The notes below the pieces were generated by a model that was not told the origin of the DNA, did no database searches, and saw only the letters and a list, made by a program, of their open reading frames with translations. Positions 21,291 through 32,461 of a stretch of 64,000 nt of DNA are shown here, one piece after another; position 1 is the first letter of the stretch; each line of letters opens with the position of its first letter. The stretch is from Antilocapra americana (lineage: Eukaryota; Chordata; Mammalia; Artiodactyla; Antilocapridae), in contig ML660201.1 of NCBI GenBank assembly GCA_007570785.1, positions 32,797,840-32,861,839 of the forward strand, written 5' to 3'. Position numbers and translations under genes: made by a program.

Positions 21291-22384
21291 AGAAGTGGTG
21301 CTTCTTCTCTTATGCTTAATCATTCATTCAAAAATGATGGGGTGTGATGAGATGTGACTTGCTGGATGGGGTTGGGCTGGAGGAGAGCATGAGTAGAGGC
21401 TGGAGAACAGTAGGGTGACTGCACTCATCCAGGAAGGAACGGCCCAGACGTGGTGGCTGAAGAAGTGGAAAGATGTGGATGATTCGTTATGACAGAGTGC
21501 ACTGATTAGAATCTTTCTGCAGGAAATGAAACTTAAGCTTAGGTAACTGAAGAACAAGATGAGTACTTGGGAACAAATGTGTAGGAAAGTGTGTCCCAAG
21601 AAGGAAGAGGTCAGTGAGGAATACATAGGAATATTTCCTGTTTTGTATTTTTTCAATCTTCAAGGTCATATATTCAGAAAAGAAAAGGAAAAAAAAGTTG
21701 CTTTCCATGTAAAAGATCACAAGCCATCAGATTGATGATATGTCATGTTAAGTACATATGTTATAAATGATTTCTTTATTAACTTGCAATTACTTTAATT
21801 CCTCAGGGTGTGGCAATAGCAACCTCAAAACCCCAAAGAAACTTAAACTTTATAGCATGGTTCAGAATGACTTTTATGTTTTATTGAACAAAGGCTGGCT
21901 TGTGGGAGAATCACAGTATCTGTGGAATGTGTTAAGACACAGTCACGATAGAGCTGCCGACACTTTCATTTGGCTATTACACAGTCGTTCACAGAATCAG
22001 AATCCATACATCCGTGCTGTCTGTGCAATAAAGTCTGCATTACAATTCAGCATAATGGTAATCAGCTTGTTGCCTGACTCATTTATTCTCTTTTTTTAGC
22101 ATCACTGAATGAGAAATGTACAGCACGTGGATATCAGTTTTGTTGGTTGAAAATACAACAGTAGAAGACGGTACTCTTTAGAGACTGTGATTGAATTAAC
22201 TATGATAAGTATCAGTATGCCTGTGTTCAATACATTCTCCACTTCTAGTTTGGCCAGTGCATGTGTTTTATGGGAATACACCATTGTTATTCTATCTAAA
22301 TAAAAGAAGGACACACATTTGCATCATTTTTTACTCGTGTAGTATTATGTATTATTTAGCTATATTTGAGGAGGATCATTTTTT
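21291..22384. other. Single-copy non-coding DNA
   Basis: About 1.1 kb without a recognised gene. A 110-codon plus-strand open frame (21767-22099) lacks any family signature. Confidence 0.4.
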
Positions 22385-22553
22385 AAAATTATTCATGCAA
22401 TTGGTGAGCGTGCATTTTGCCATATGCTAGGCATTGTTTTAGACACGGGGATTCACAAAGGGTGGGCAGACATTATTCCTGCTCTTCTGAATGGGAAAAT
22501 CTGACACATACCCTGAAATAAAGTATTAAACATTGCATAACATTGAATATATT

Positions 22554-22613
22554 ATAATGAACAATATAAAATATATGATAAATGTTGGATAATGATAATG
22601 TATTGTTCATTAT
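22554..22613. repeat. Inverted repeat, 13-bp perfect arms
   Basis: ataatgaacaata (22554-22566) and tattgttcattat (22601-22613) are exact reverse complements around a 34-base AT-rich spacer. It is predicted to fold as a short hairpin. Confidence 0.85.
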
Positions 22614-22831
22614 TTTAGTAAATTAAAATCAGTAAGATAATTTCAAATTAGTAATTTTGAATTATAATACTATGCAGGGCCCAGTATGTTGTGGGAGGGA
22701 TTTGAATTTTAGTCTAAATGTAATGAGGTAGCCTTGTAAAATTGTAGGCAAAGAAGTATTGAGACCTGGTGTAGGTTACAGACTATAATTTTGCTTCTGT
22801 GTGAAGAGTAGATTGAGCAGAAATAGGATAG

Positions 22832-23935
22832 CCAATATGCACAATAATAGATGCTCAACATAATTAGTCATTAGGGTAAGGCAAATCAAACTATAATGAG
22901 ATACTACAATGAGATATCACTTCACATCCACTATGAAGACTATAATCAAAATGACAGATTTAGTAAGAGTTGACAAGGATGTAGAGGAACTGGCATCTCA
23001 GATATTGTTGGTTGTAATGTAAAATAGTATAGCCACTTTGGAAAATAGGCCATTTCTCAAAAAATTAAAGAAAGAGTGAACCATATGACCCAGCAGTTCT
23101 ACTCCTGTGTATACTGTTGTTCATTCAGTCATGTCTGATTCTTTGTGACCCCATGGACTGCAGCACACCAGGCCTCCCTGTCCTTCACCATCTCCCACAG
23201 TTTTCTCAAATTCATGTCCATTGAGCTGGTAATGCCATCCAACCATGTAATCTTCTGTCATCCCCTTCTATTCCTGTCTTCAATCTTTCCTGGCATCAGG
23301 GTCTTTTCCAATGAATTGACTCTTTGCATCAGGTGGCCCAAGTATTGGAGCTTCAGCTTCAGCATCAGTCCTTCCAATGAATATTCCTAGGTCTACATGC
23401 AGGACAAATAAAAATATGTGCTCATAGAAGTACTTGTATATGAATATTAAGAGCAACATTACTCATAATAGCCAAAATGTGGAAATAATTTAAAGGTCCA
23501 TGAACTGATGAACTGATGAATAGACATATAAAATGTGCTGCATCCATACAGTGCAACATTATTGAGCCATGAAAAGGAGTGCAGTACTGATACATGCTAC
23601 AACAAAGATGACTCTAGAAAGCATAGTGCTAAGTAAGATCAGTCAGAGAAAATTAGATATTGTAGGAGTCCTCTTATATGAAATGTCCAGAACTGGCAAA
23701 TATGTAGAGATTGAAAGTAGATTAATGTTTGCCTGTGGGTGGAGGGTGGGGATGAGGGCTGATTTAGTAGGTGTGAGGCTTCTTCTGGGGGGGATGAAAA
23801 TGTTCTGGAATTAGATAGTGGTGATGGTTGTACAACTCAATGACTATACTAAATCTGTTGACCTATACACTTTACACAGGAGAATTGGATAATATGTGTA
23901 TTATGTATTAGTAAAGATGTCAAAGAAAAGAAAAA
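22832..23935 (+). mobile_element. L1M LINE, ORF2 end and 3' UTR, split by BovB
   Basis: Old sense L1: 'aaggcaaatcaaactataatgag', 'catatgacccagcagttctac'. After the BovB insertion it resumes with 'cattactcataatagccaaa', 'aacattattgagccatgaaaag', 'gaaaatgttctggaattag' and 'gacctatacactttac', ending in an A-rich stretch near 23915-23940. Confidence 0.85.
23113..23384 (-). mobile_element. BovB LINE 3' end inserted in L1M
   Basis: The antisense BovB tail begins 'tgttgttcattcagtcatg' and ends at 'ccttccaatgaatatt'. The L1 flanks cctgtgtatac (about 23104-23114) and cctaggtctac (about 23386-23396) look like a diverged target duplication. About 270 bases, 5'-truncated. Confidence 0.88.
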
Positions 23936-24515
23936 GAAAAATGAAAGAGGAATCTAGTAAGAACATGGGCTGTGTGACTGGCCTTCTTGCTATGGTTCAC
24001 AACTGGCATACTTGGGGAATTAATGTGCCAGATACATTCATACCAGCTGTCAGAATGATTTCTGATTGTCCTCTGTATTCATACACCAGCCCCACAAAAT
24101 AACCTTCATTTCTCTGAACCATCCCTGCACTTTTGTTTCTGCTTACCTTTGTTTAGACTCTGCTATGTTTTTCTTTTCCTTCTCTTTATGTTAGGAAAAA
24201 ATGTTACTAAATCTACAAGTTTAATTCAGATTCCTCATTGAAACTCTCCTTGCTTTCTCAGTAATATAGTGCTCTTGTTTTCTGTGGGTTCATTTCATGT
24301 GGCTGTAAGATCTTAACCACATAGCATTTCAAGATCCATTTTGAATCACTTTTTCTCTTCCTCTCTCACTTCTCTTGTCTCCTTGCTTTCCTTCCTTTTG
24401 TCTGCTCCATTTCGTGTTCTCTCTCCTTCCATTTCTTTTTGACAATCTGAAGGAAGCTTCTCTGACACTTTAAAGTCCCCAAATCTATATTCTCCCATTT
24501 GATATCTGTAGATTT
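23936..24515. other. Single-copy non-coding DNA
   Basis: Nothing was recognised with confidence. A pyrimidine-rich run covers about 24345-24440. Confidence 0.4.
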
Positions 24516-24518
24516 GCT

Positions 24519-24690
24519 TGGGCTTCCCTGATGGCTCAGTGGTAAGGAATCTGCCTGCCAATGCAGGAGACGCAGGTTCGATCCTTGGGTAGGTAAGATC
24601 CCCTGGAGAAGGATATGGCAACCCATTCCAGTATTCGTGCCTGAAAAATTCCATGGACAGAGGAGCCTGACAAACTACATCCATAAGCTG
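24519..24690 (+). repeat. Bov-tA SINE, nearly complete
   Basis: Sense Bov-tA from 'gggcttccctgatggctcag' through 'ggttcgatccttgggtagg' to 'gacagaggagcctgac' and 'aaactacatccataag'; the final BovB tail is missing. Confidence 0.9.
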
Positions 24691-24737
24691 GCAGTTTCAA
24701 ACAGTATATAATAAGCAATTCTGAAAATAATCAGTTA

Positions 24738-24800
24738 ATAAAAAATTTCAATAAATGCTTATTAAACACTTTCTATGTGCCAGGCATCAGTTCCTAGGAA
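24738..24800 (-). repeat. MIR-like fragment
   Basis: The text 'ttaaacactttctatgtgccaggcat' matches the reverse of the MIR 3' region. Confidence 0.5.
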
Positions 24801-24809
24801 TATAGCAGA

Positions 24810-25200
24810 GAACAACAGTTATCGTCTTTGATATTATTTAAGATCAGAAAAATTACAGCTGTACTGCAGATTCTTAAACTGAGTAATAGGAGAAGGAAAT
24901 AAAGACATCTTAAGATTAAATGGGCCAGGGAATATCTTTGAGGAGATATGATTTGAACTGTGATCTGAATGACAGAAAGGAGCAGAACATCCACCAGGCA
25001 GAGGGAAAAGTTCATGTGTAGTCCCTAGGGTCAGAAGGTGCTTGGACCTGAAGAATGTTTCCTGTGATGAGAGTTTGGTGGGCAAAGGAGTGAGAGAGGC
25101 AGCAGTGCAGTGGAGAACTAGCCAGGGGCTGGATCTTCTGTTTCGCATGACCATGGAAGGAGTTTTGTTCTAATTTCAATGAGAAGCCACTTAAGGAAAT
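24810..25200. repeat. Ancient mammalian repeat-like block, family not assigned
   Basis: 'ctttgaggagatatgatttgaac', 'caccaggcagagggaaaag' and 'tttcaatgagaagccact' are the same sort of text as the block at 17545-18050. Confidence 0.4.
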
Positions 25201-25736
25201 GTGTGTACATGTCTACTAGTTTCCAAATTTGTTCAAGTTTGGGATTTCATGTTTAAAACTTTCTATGGTCTATGAAAAAGTAACATTCCAGTCCAAAAAG
25301 TGTAAAAGGAAAGTGGAGAGATAGTCAGGAGGGTCAAACTGGAAAAGAATGGAACTCACAAAATACTGGACTTCAAGTGATAAAGGACAACATTTAGAGG
25401 TGCTGTTACCAGAGGTTGCACAATATGTATTGTGGGCTTCTTATTTTTGCATAATCCAATTCCACCTTAAATGGCAGAGGAAAGAATTCTTTTCTATCAG
25501 GAAACTTTAAAAGCCTTTCTTACTGTCACACAGAAGACTGTGTGTGTCTTGTAATGAAACTGAAAATAAGATGTGATTGGTTAGCCAGACAAAGAAGTGT
25601 AGCATCACATTCTTAGCCAGAATTGTAAAGAACATTTTGAAAGGAATAATGCATTCAAATAGAAATCCATTTGTATTTGGATTTCATGAGGCTTATTATG
25701 AAATCCAAAAGGTTTCGTAATGTTTATTCATTTTAG
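25201..25736. other. Single-copy non-coding DNA
   Basis: Nothing was recognised. Confidence 0.4.
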
Positions 25737-26110
25737 ACATTGGAAACTTTACTTCTAGGAATTTATCTTAAGGAAGAGATCTTAAATCTGCATAAACATT
25801 TACCAGCAAGTATGTTCAACAGTTTTGTAAAACCAATAAAAATTTGGAAACCTTATAAATATCTAGTAATGGGGCAATGGTTAAATAAATACTCTAAGCA
25901 ATGCAATGCTAAGAATTTTTTCCCATAAAGTATGGTTAAGTGAAAAATATGGCATTTTCCAATTAATTATGGTTAAGTGCAAACAAATTAGGTAGAAAAA
26001 ATAACATCTGTACTTTATTCCTAGCTCTGAGATTGTATATTAAAAACTCAGGAAGGAAACTTTTCCAAAATGTTAACAGTGGTTATTTCTGAGAGACTGG
26101 CTAACAGAAG
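25737..26110 (+). mobile_element. L1M LINE 3' fragment
   Basis: Old sense L1: 'acttctaggaatttatcttaagga', 'aatttggaaaccttataaatatc', 'gcaatggttaaataaat', 'atgttaacagtggttatttctg'. It is heavily diverged. Confidence 0.75.
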
Positions 26111-26235
26111 ATTTTAAATCTTCTTTTTTTTAATTTATTTTTCTCCTTTTTAAATTTATTTTCTGAAATTTCTAAAGCAAATATAAGTAAAAATTAATAG
26201 AAATGTATTAGCCAAAATTAATTAATAAAATAGCT

Positions 26236-26455
26236 GAAGATTTATCTACTGCTTACCATGCTCTAAATGCTTTATTTTATCATAAGTAAGTTGATTTAAT
26301 GCTTATAATCATTTTTTGAAACAGGTAATCCTATTTAGTGTTGACAAAATTGAAGCACAGAGATGTTAGTAATATACCCAAATCACACATATAGCAAGCA
26401 CTGATGCTGGGTTTAGATTCCCAGGCATTTAGATACGATGCTTCTTGCAAATACC
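26236..26455 (-). repeat. MIR SINE
   Basis: Antisense MIR blocks in order: 'taccatgctctaaatgc', 'aatgcttataatcat', 'gaagcacagagatgttagtaa', 'ctgatgctgggtttagattcccagg'. Confidence 0.7.
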
Positions 26456-26678
26456 TAAACAGAAAGTAAAAAGTTTGTCTGTTACCAGACACAGAATGAG
26501 AACTGTTTCTTCAACTTCATTGTTGAGAGTTTGTCACCAGCTCCTCAGTGAGGAGTGGCTCAAGATTATGTGTCATCTATTACCCATTGTATAGAACGTG
26601 GATTTTCTTACAGAATACGAATTCTCTCATTTTCTATGAGCCTCTCAGGTTTTTTGATTAAACACATCTCTATTACAG

Positions 26679-26750
26679 GTACTTAGACAAGAGGCTCATA
26701 TCAGCCTTCATGAGTCAAGATTCTGATGCCTCTCCAATGAGAAAAACCAG
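26679..26750 (+). CDS. Candidate internal coding exon, gene not identified
   Basis: A 72-base segment follows an acceptor-like site (cacatctctattacag, AG at 26677-26678) and precedes a strong donor-like site, CAG|gtaagc at 26751. Of the three phases, the one starting at 26680 is open throughout (1 + 69 + 2 bases). Its 23 full codons begin YLDKRLISAF and end SPMRKT. The length is a multiple of three, so the exon could be skipped without a frameshift. It lies in repeat-free sequence between a MIR and an L1. I recognise neither the peptide nor a host gene. A similar chance arrangement occurs inside a repeat at 6831-6884, so this is only a candidate. Confidence 0.3.
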
Positions 26751-27036
26751 GTAAGCTTATTTTGCATGATGTCTTTAGACTCCAATTTCACTGGATATGC
26801 AATGCCCTATCCCACTTCCACTTACTGTGTGGCCTTGTGTCAGATGGCTTGAACTGGCCCTTGTCATGTGCACGTTTTATAAGGTTAGACTATATTTTAA
26901 CAAAAAGAACACACAATAAGAGACATGAAAAAGTAGACTTTACACCAGGAATGAAACTGGAATAAGATGTCAAATGAGACTGTCATGAGACCTGCCCATA
27001 ACCAGGACACTAGGTTGTATCACGTAACAGATATAA
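26751..27036. other. Single-copy non-coding DNA
   Basis: No further element was recognised. If the preceding exon is real, this is intron. Confidence 0.4.
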
Positions 27037-27350
27037 TTATTATTATTAATTGAAGTATGTTGATTTATAATATTGTATTAGTTTCAAGTGTATAGCAAAG
27101 TAATTCAGTTATATATATTAATATATGTAGATAGATATTAATAGATACTCTTTTTCAGATTCTTTTCCCTTAATAGCTTATTACAACATAATGAATATAG
27201 TTTCCTGTGCCATATAGTAGATCCTTGTTGTTTATCTATTTTATATATAGTGGTATTTATCTGTTAACTCCATACTCCTAATTTATTACCCCTGCCTTTC
27301 CCCTTTAATAACCCTAAGTTTATTTTCTTTGTCTGTGAGTCTGTTTCATA
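27037..27350 (-). mobile_element. Artiodactyl L1 3' UTR fragment
   Basis: Antisense L1 3' end: 'taattgaagtatgttgattta', 'tatagcaaagtaattcagtta', 'atagtagatccttgttgtt', 'tgtctgtgagtctgtttc'. Confidence 0.8.
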
Positions 27351-27451
27351 AAATAGATTTTATTAATAAGTGCTTGCTAAGTGCATATAATGTCTGTAAG
27401 TCTGTTTCATATAATAGGTATTATTAATAAGTGCTTGCTAAGTGCATATAA
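27330..27451 (+). repeat. 61-base tandem duplication
   Basis: Two units, 27330-27390 and 27391-27451, are nearly identical (tgtctgt(g/a)agtctgtttcat ... gtgcttgctaagtgcatataa). The unit crosses the L1/MIR junction, so the duplication came after the L1 insertion. Confidence 0.9.
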
Positions 27452-27560
27452 TGCATGTAATTCTCCCTACTCAAAACAGTCTGTGAGATGGGTGTCATCT
27501 TTCTCCCCGCTGACGCAGACAGGTAAATGCCCGAGGCCATGTAGCTAGCCCTAGTGCTTT
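27425..27560 (-). repeat. MIR SINE fragment
   Basis: Antisense MIR: 'aataagtgcttgctaagtgc', 'gtctgtgagatgggtgtcatc', 'gacaggtaaatgcccgaggcc'. Part of it lies in the tandem duplication. Confidence 0.6.
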
Positions 27561-27951
27561 TCATCACAAAGCTACTTTTGCTTCCGCAAAAGCAAATGGC
27601 ATCTTTCACAGTCAACACGCTATCTTTCTGTTCCTTCTTCAAATAGAAATCCTTAAATTACTATTTTCATTATTGTTTTACTTCTACTAAGTGGTAAAGA
27701 AATGAAAGTTTTTTTCTTTTTGTGGGCTTTCAATGTTCTTTGTGAGAGGTCTTTTCCCTCCTATTATTAAAACTCTTTGCTGAAACATACGTGTTCCTTC
27801 AGCTGCCCCTGGGGATTCATGATCCTGAGATGCGCTGGCAGAGAACGTGATGGTTCACTGTACGGGGCTCTGGGAATAGGCCGATCATCGTGAAATGATT
27901 TCAGTAGGCACTGAGTCAGGATGGCTAGAAGCCTTTGGAATCTGACAAATT
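27561..27951. other. Single-copy non-coding DNA
   Basis: Nothing was recognised. Confidence 0.4.
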
Positions 27952-28126
27952 CACACACTTCTTTATTTACCTGTCACTGTCCCTTACTCTGTGTTCTCCT
28001 GGGCAAAAGGGCTGACAGCTCTGTTACTCTGGTGTCTGAACATGACTGAGTAACAGGGCTGTCAGTCCCTTTGCCCAGGAACACCCAGAGTAAAGCACAG
28101 TGACTGGTAAATAAAGAAGGGTGTGG
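27952..28126. repeat. Long imperfect inverted repeat, ~78-base arms
   Basis: The left arm (27952-28029) and right arm (28048-28126) are reverse complements over about 78 bases, with roughly ten mismatches or small indels, around an 18-base spacer (28030-28047). Paired blocks include ttctttatttacc with ggtaaataaagaa, cctgggcaaa with tttgcccagg, and ctgttactc with gagtaacag. RNA from either strand would form a ~175-base hairpin. I do not recognise a transposon family. Confidence 0.9.
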
Positions 28127-28880
28127 TTTTCTTGCTTTTGCATCTGTGGCTAGTCTGACTGCTGTACAGCATCTGAGGCTGCCTCTGGAAGAGCCTGCCA
28201 TTGTCACAGGACTGGGCTCTCTCTTGGCCAGCTGGGAGATCAGAGTCATGTTTTGGTCACAGCCCCTCTGTCTCTGCCAGTTGCTTGCCAAGAATCCCTA
28301 ACTGGTTGTCAGCAGTTATGCTCTGGCCCTTCAGATTGGACACTCCCATTTGAATGCATCATCACTTCAGTTTGGGTCATTTTTCTACTAGTTTTAAACA
28401 TGGCACCATTTTCCCATTGGCAGTCTATACTGACTCCCACTCTCCTGTCTTGAAAAAGACACTCCCTTTCACCTTGCTGTTTAGCACACCCTCTACGGGT
28501 TACAGTGTTTATAACCTCACTTTCAGGTTGCCTTTCTCTTCTGTCCCATTCTTCAATGAATTATAATGCATCTTTAAAGGATAATCACTTTTCGCCTTAA
28601 AACAACAACAACAAAAAATCAGTGTCCAGTTTACAAAATCAAAGGGGTGAAAAAGAGAAAATGAAACTTACATGCAATTAAGGTGCCCAGAGATTATTGC
28701 TGTTGTTATTATGCAAGTGTCTTCCGTTTGTATTGGTGCCTATGTCCTATACTTTACAGGTAGAAGTATGCTTATAGCTGTACAGCAATGAAAATTGCCT
28801 TTAAAAATTGCCTCCTGGTCAAAGAAGGTGGACATATTTGTTTGAGATAATTGCTGTTTTGCTTAGGCTAATGCTAATTT
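28127..28880. other. Single-copy non-coding DNA
   Basis: A short CAA-type simple repeat sits near 28601-28616. No gene was recognised. Confidence 0.4.
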
Positions 28881-28881
28881 T

Positions 28882-29340
28882 TCCCCTTTAAAGAAGTTAT
28901 AACATGCATCCATTCTAGTGCACAAAGATTCAGTGCAGAGTTTGTCTTACATATGTATATACCTATGTAATGACCCCCCAAGATTAAGACAGAATGTCTT
29001 CAGCACCCCTCACCTCAGAAGATCCCCTCATGGCCCATCCCAGTCAATAACCCCTCTTCCCTAAGAGGACTGTTCTGATCCTTATCACCTTAAATTAGTT
29101 TTGTCACTTCTTGAACTTTATATAAATGGAATCATCCAGTCATTCCTTTGGTGTCTGATTTCTTTTGCTTAATATTATGTCTGTAAAAGTCATCCATGTT
29201 GTTGCATGAACAGTAGTTTGTTCTTTAGAAAAAATTGGCTGCATAGTATTCCTTGTCTGAATACACTGCAGTAGATTTTGTTGATGAACATTTTGGATTG
29301 GTTCCACTTTTAGGCTTCAATGAATAGAGATGCTATTTTG
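28882..29340 (-). mobile_element. L1M LINE 3' region
   Basis: Antisense old L1: 'aaagaagttataacatgcatcc', 'ctttatataaatggaatcatcc', 'aagtcatccatgttgttgcatg', 'aatgaatagagatgctat'. These match the reverse of the ORF2 end and 3' UTR. Confidence 0.75.
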
Positions 29341-30245
29341 ATTAAAGGTGAGACCTTTGTAGTGATTGCATTGGTGGTGATTGCATTGTTGCCCAACTTC
29401 TCCCTCTGCCCAGTCCAGCTCTTTTTCCTCCCAATCCCACTACCAATTTTGAAGGACTCCTTAATAATCTTCTCTAATGGTACTAATTCCATTTCACAGT
29501 TCACTTTCTGAAAACCTGACCCTCAACAACAGCTTTGATGAATGTATTATGTTATGTCATGTTGTCAGTGCTGAGCTTTTGGTTTTCTTTTTCCTCCTCT
29601 AAGATTTGAAAATGCTGAACCTTAGAAGTCAAGTTTTCATAAGGTCCTGGTCATAAAAGGGACATAATTTGACATACCAGGTGCACTGTCAGATTGAATG
29701 GCATGGTGAAAAGTAATTTCCCAAGCACAGATAAGAGTTCTATAGATTTTTAGGCAAAAGTTTCATGTAAAATGAGAAAAGTGGTGTTGTAGGAGGTATC
29801 ATCTGGCTTTGACATACAAAATGAATTGAGAAGAAATCTTTTCTGGACAATTACAAAAGTTCTGACATAAGGAAGCAATAATCAGGGAGGGAGGAATGGA
29901 TGGAAGGATCTTTGTGAAGGAAAGAGATCCAGCTTGAGGCATTGAGACTGTGTGTAGACTCGTCAGTGCAGAGGATGGGGAAGTTAACGATGACACCAGT
30001 GCTCTGAATCCAAATGGCTGGGATTACATTTCTCGTTCCATTCATTTGGGCTTTGAGGAAGAGGAAAGAAGAGGGTAAAGGAGCATGCTTTTGAAAAAAA
30101 AGAAAAAGCATCTGTGTAGATAAGAAGATGCAGGGTTTAGGACATGCAGTTGGAACCATTTTATTCCATCAAAGAATAAGAGATATGGGCCTTTTATGTA
30201 TATGGGGATTCAAAAAAGAGGAATAAAGATCTGGAGGTCATACCA
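29341..30245. other. Mostly single-copy, with an unassigned ancient repeat-like part
   Basis: About 29640-30180 has text similar to the block at 24810-25200 ('ttgacataccaggtgcac', 'gaggaatggatggaaggatc'). No gene was recognised. Confidence 0.35.
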
Positions 30246-30789
30246 TGTGTCAGTTACCTATTGCTGCATAACAGGTTACCCCAAGACTTGTCAGCTGGTA
30301 GAAGACAAGATTTTTCTTATTTCAAAGATCCTGTGGATCAGGAATCCAACTTAGCTGGGTTTCTCATGGGCGACTGTCATCTCAAGGCTTAACTGGGAAG
30401 GAATGCTTCCAAGATCACTCACATGTCTGTTGGCAAGATTCATTTCCATGTGGGTTGTTGGACAAAGTTTCAGTTCCTTGTGAGCTCTTTACCACTATCA
30501 GTTGGTTTCCAGGTGGCCCTCTCCACAGGGCAACAGACAGCAATGGTAACAAGGGATCAAGAAGCTCAGAGAGAGTGCCAGCAGTAGAGAGAAAAAGTGA
30601 GAAAGATGGGAGTCAGACTTCTTTATAACCTCATCATGGAAATAATATCCCATCACCTTTGGTATATTCTGCTTGTTACTAGTGAGTCCCTAGGTTCTGC
30701 AGGTACTCATGGAAAGTGGGGATCACAAAAAAGTATGGGTCCAAGGAGGCAAGGATCATTGAGAACCCTGCCAGAAGCTGCCTACCACA
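30246..30789 (+). mobile_element. LTR-like element (MaLR/MLT1-type)
   Basis: A 544-base block begins TGtgtcagttacctattgctgcataac and ends ...gctgcctaccaCA, with the TG...CA ends of an LTR. Internal text ('ttccaagatcactcacatg', 'tttctttataacctcatcatgg', 'tcccatcacctttgg') is typical of an abundant ancient mammalian solitary LTR family. No internal retroviral region lies beside it. The subfamily is not certain and no 5-base target duplication is visible. Confidence 0.55.
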
Positions 30790-31574
30790 TCTAGATAAAG
30801 TAATATTGGAGGGCATGGTGCAGATACACTACGAAGAAACTCTCCAAGCATTTTTGACTACCTGTAACTTTGTAATTAGGAACTTCCAGAAGAATATTAG
30901 AAACATTTTCCTTTGATAGAAGGTCATATGTCAGTAGAGGTGTTTTGGGCTTTTATTAGTGCACTAAGTAACATGATTCGAAAAGTGAACTGTGCGATAC
31001 TATAAAATATCAAACACCTTTCTAGCAAAAGTGTATTACCTCTAATTACACTGATTGAAAGCTGTTAATATTTTTGTCAGAAATAATTTTTAAGTGGATG
31101 TGTCAAGGTAAAAATAGCAGTTGTCAAGTAAAGAAAGAAGTAATTTGTGCTGTCTTATGAGCAATTGAGTCTTTAAGTACTGAGCATTTGTTCTTACCAT
31201 TTCTTTTCTAGAAGGCCTTCTGACACTGAGGGATTCAAACTGCTGGAATGCTATTGTTTGTGGTAAATATTTGTCCTATGACTAGGGAATTAAATTTGGT
31301 TTCTACCCTGTAATATAGACAAAAGCATCACTAAGAAGTGAAAGCATTTAAGCAATTCACCAATTGGTCAAACACATAGCATTAGCAAAGCATTCTGGGT
31401 GATTACAGAGTGGAATAATAATAACAATAATGATGACTACTCTTTGATGAGAGCAAATCAGGTGACTTGAAGCACTTGAAAAGGCTTGAATTCTATTTGC
31501 AGTCTTTTTAAGCTATTAATTTCTTTAGCAAGTCTTTGTTATTGGGCAGTGAAAAGGAGGGCTTTTGCTTGATC
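30790..31574. other. Single-copy non-coding DNA
   Basis: Nothing was recognised. Confidence 0.4.
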
Positions 31575-31575
31575 T

Positions 31576-31806
31576 CTATGGCAGGGTTTCATAGTAGTGG
31601 CTTTATTGACATTTTGAGTCATGTAATTTGTTGTAGGGGATGGCGGAGCTGTCCTGTGCATTGTAAGATGTTGAGCAGCATTCCTGGCTTCTACCCACTG
31701 GATGCCAATAGCTTTGCTCCTCCCACCCAAGTTGTTGACAATGAAATACATTTCCTGACATTGCCAGGTGTACCTGGGAGGTGGAAGGAGAAGGGCAAAA
31801 TCATCA
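31576..31806 (-). mobile_element. MER20 (hAT-Charlie DNA transposon relic)
   Basis: It reads 'attgacattttgagtcatg', 'gctgtcctgtgcattgtaagatg', 'cttctacccactggatgcc', 'tcctgacattgccaggtg' and 'gaagggcaaaatc'. This is the reverse of MER20 and a second copy besides 8743-8940. A 145-codon open frame over it (31536-31973) is fortuitous. Confidence 0.88.
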
Positions 31807-32448
31807 CACTATGGAAATTAACACAACTTTGCAATTCACATTCTAAAATAACAAGAGGTACTGTTATTTTACTTTTACCTGTTGCACTTATGAATAAGTT
31901 GTCTTTTCTCTTGATCCTTGTAAGCAAAATTCTATTTGCTATAAACAAGACAATTCATTCTTTTATTCATTGAGCCAATAAACATCCATTAGGCACATCC
32001 ATTGAGTGCCCATTGCATACAATCAACTTTAACTAGGCATTGTAAAGAATAAAGAAAAAAATAATAGATACAGACATTTTTTTTCCTCCAGAAGCTTGAG
32101 ATCTTAGAGGAGGTGAGGTAGAGATTTAGGCCATGAATGTGTATAGCTATAGTGCAAGTAGGAAGCATTAAATTTGACAAAAGAAAGAGATAAAATTTAT
32201 GAAATGTTTTAAAGGAGAGGAACTCTTATTTTTCTTTTGCAGATCAGTGGTAGATGAGAAGCTCATTCCTGGGCTGGGATTCTGTAATCTGAGTTTAATA
32301 GGGTGAGGTTGACCTGCAGTTGGGGTATGAGAGTAAATTTGGAGTTAGAACTAGACCTCAGGAATAATACATCAAATCCGGGAGGAGAGAGAGAGAGATG
32401 GAAACTCCCCTCTGAAGCTTAAAGTGGGTTCTCAGCCAGAAATGACAA
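31807..32448. other. Single-copy non-coding DNA
   Basis: A GA dinucleotide run lies near 32384-32399. No gene was recognised. Confidence 0.4.
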
Positions 32449-32461
32449 GATGGAGGAAGCA

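Noticed and set aside
27330..27451. CRISPR-like direct repeats
   Set aside because: Just two adjacent units without spacers, in a mammalian genome; a plain tandem duplication.
31536..31973. 145-codon open frame
   Set aside because: Most of it covers a reverse MER20; no protein family is recognisable.
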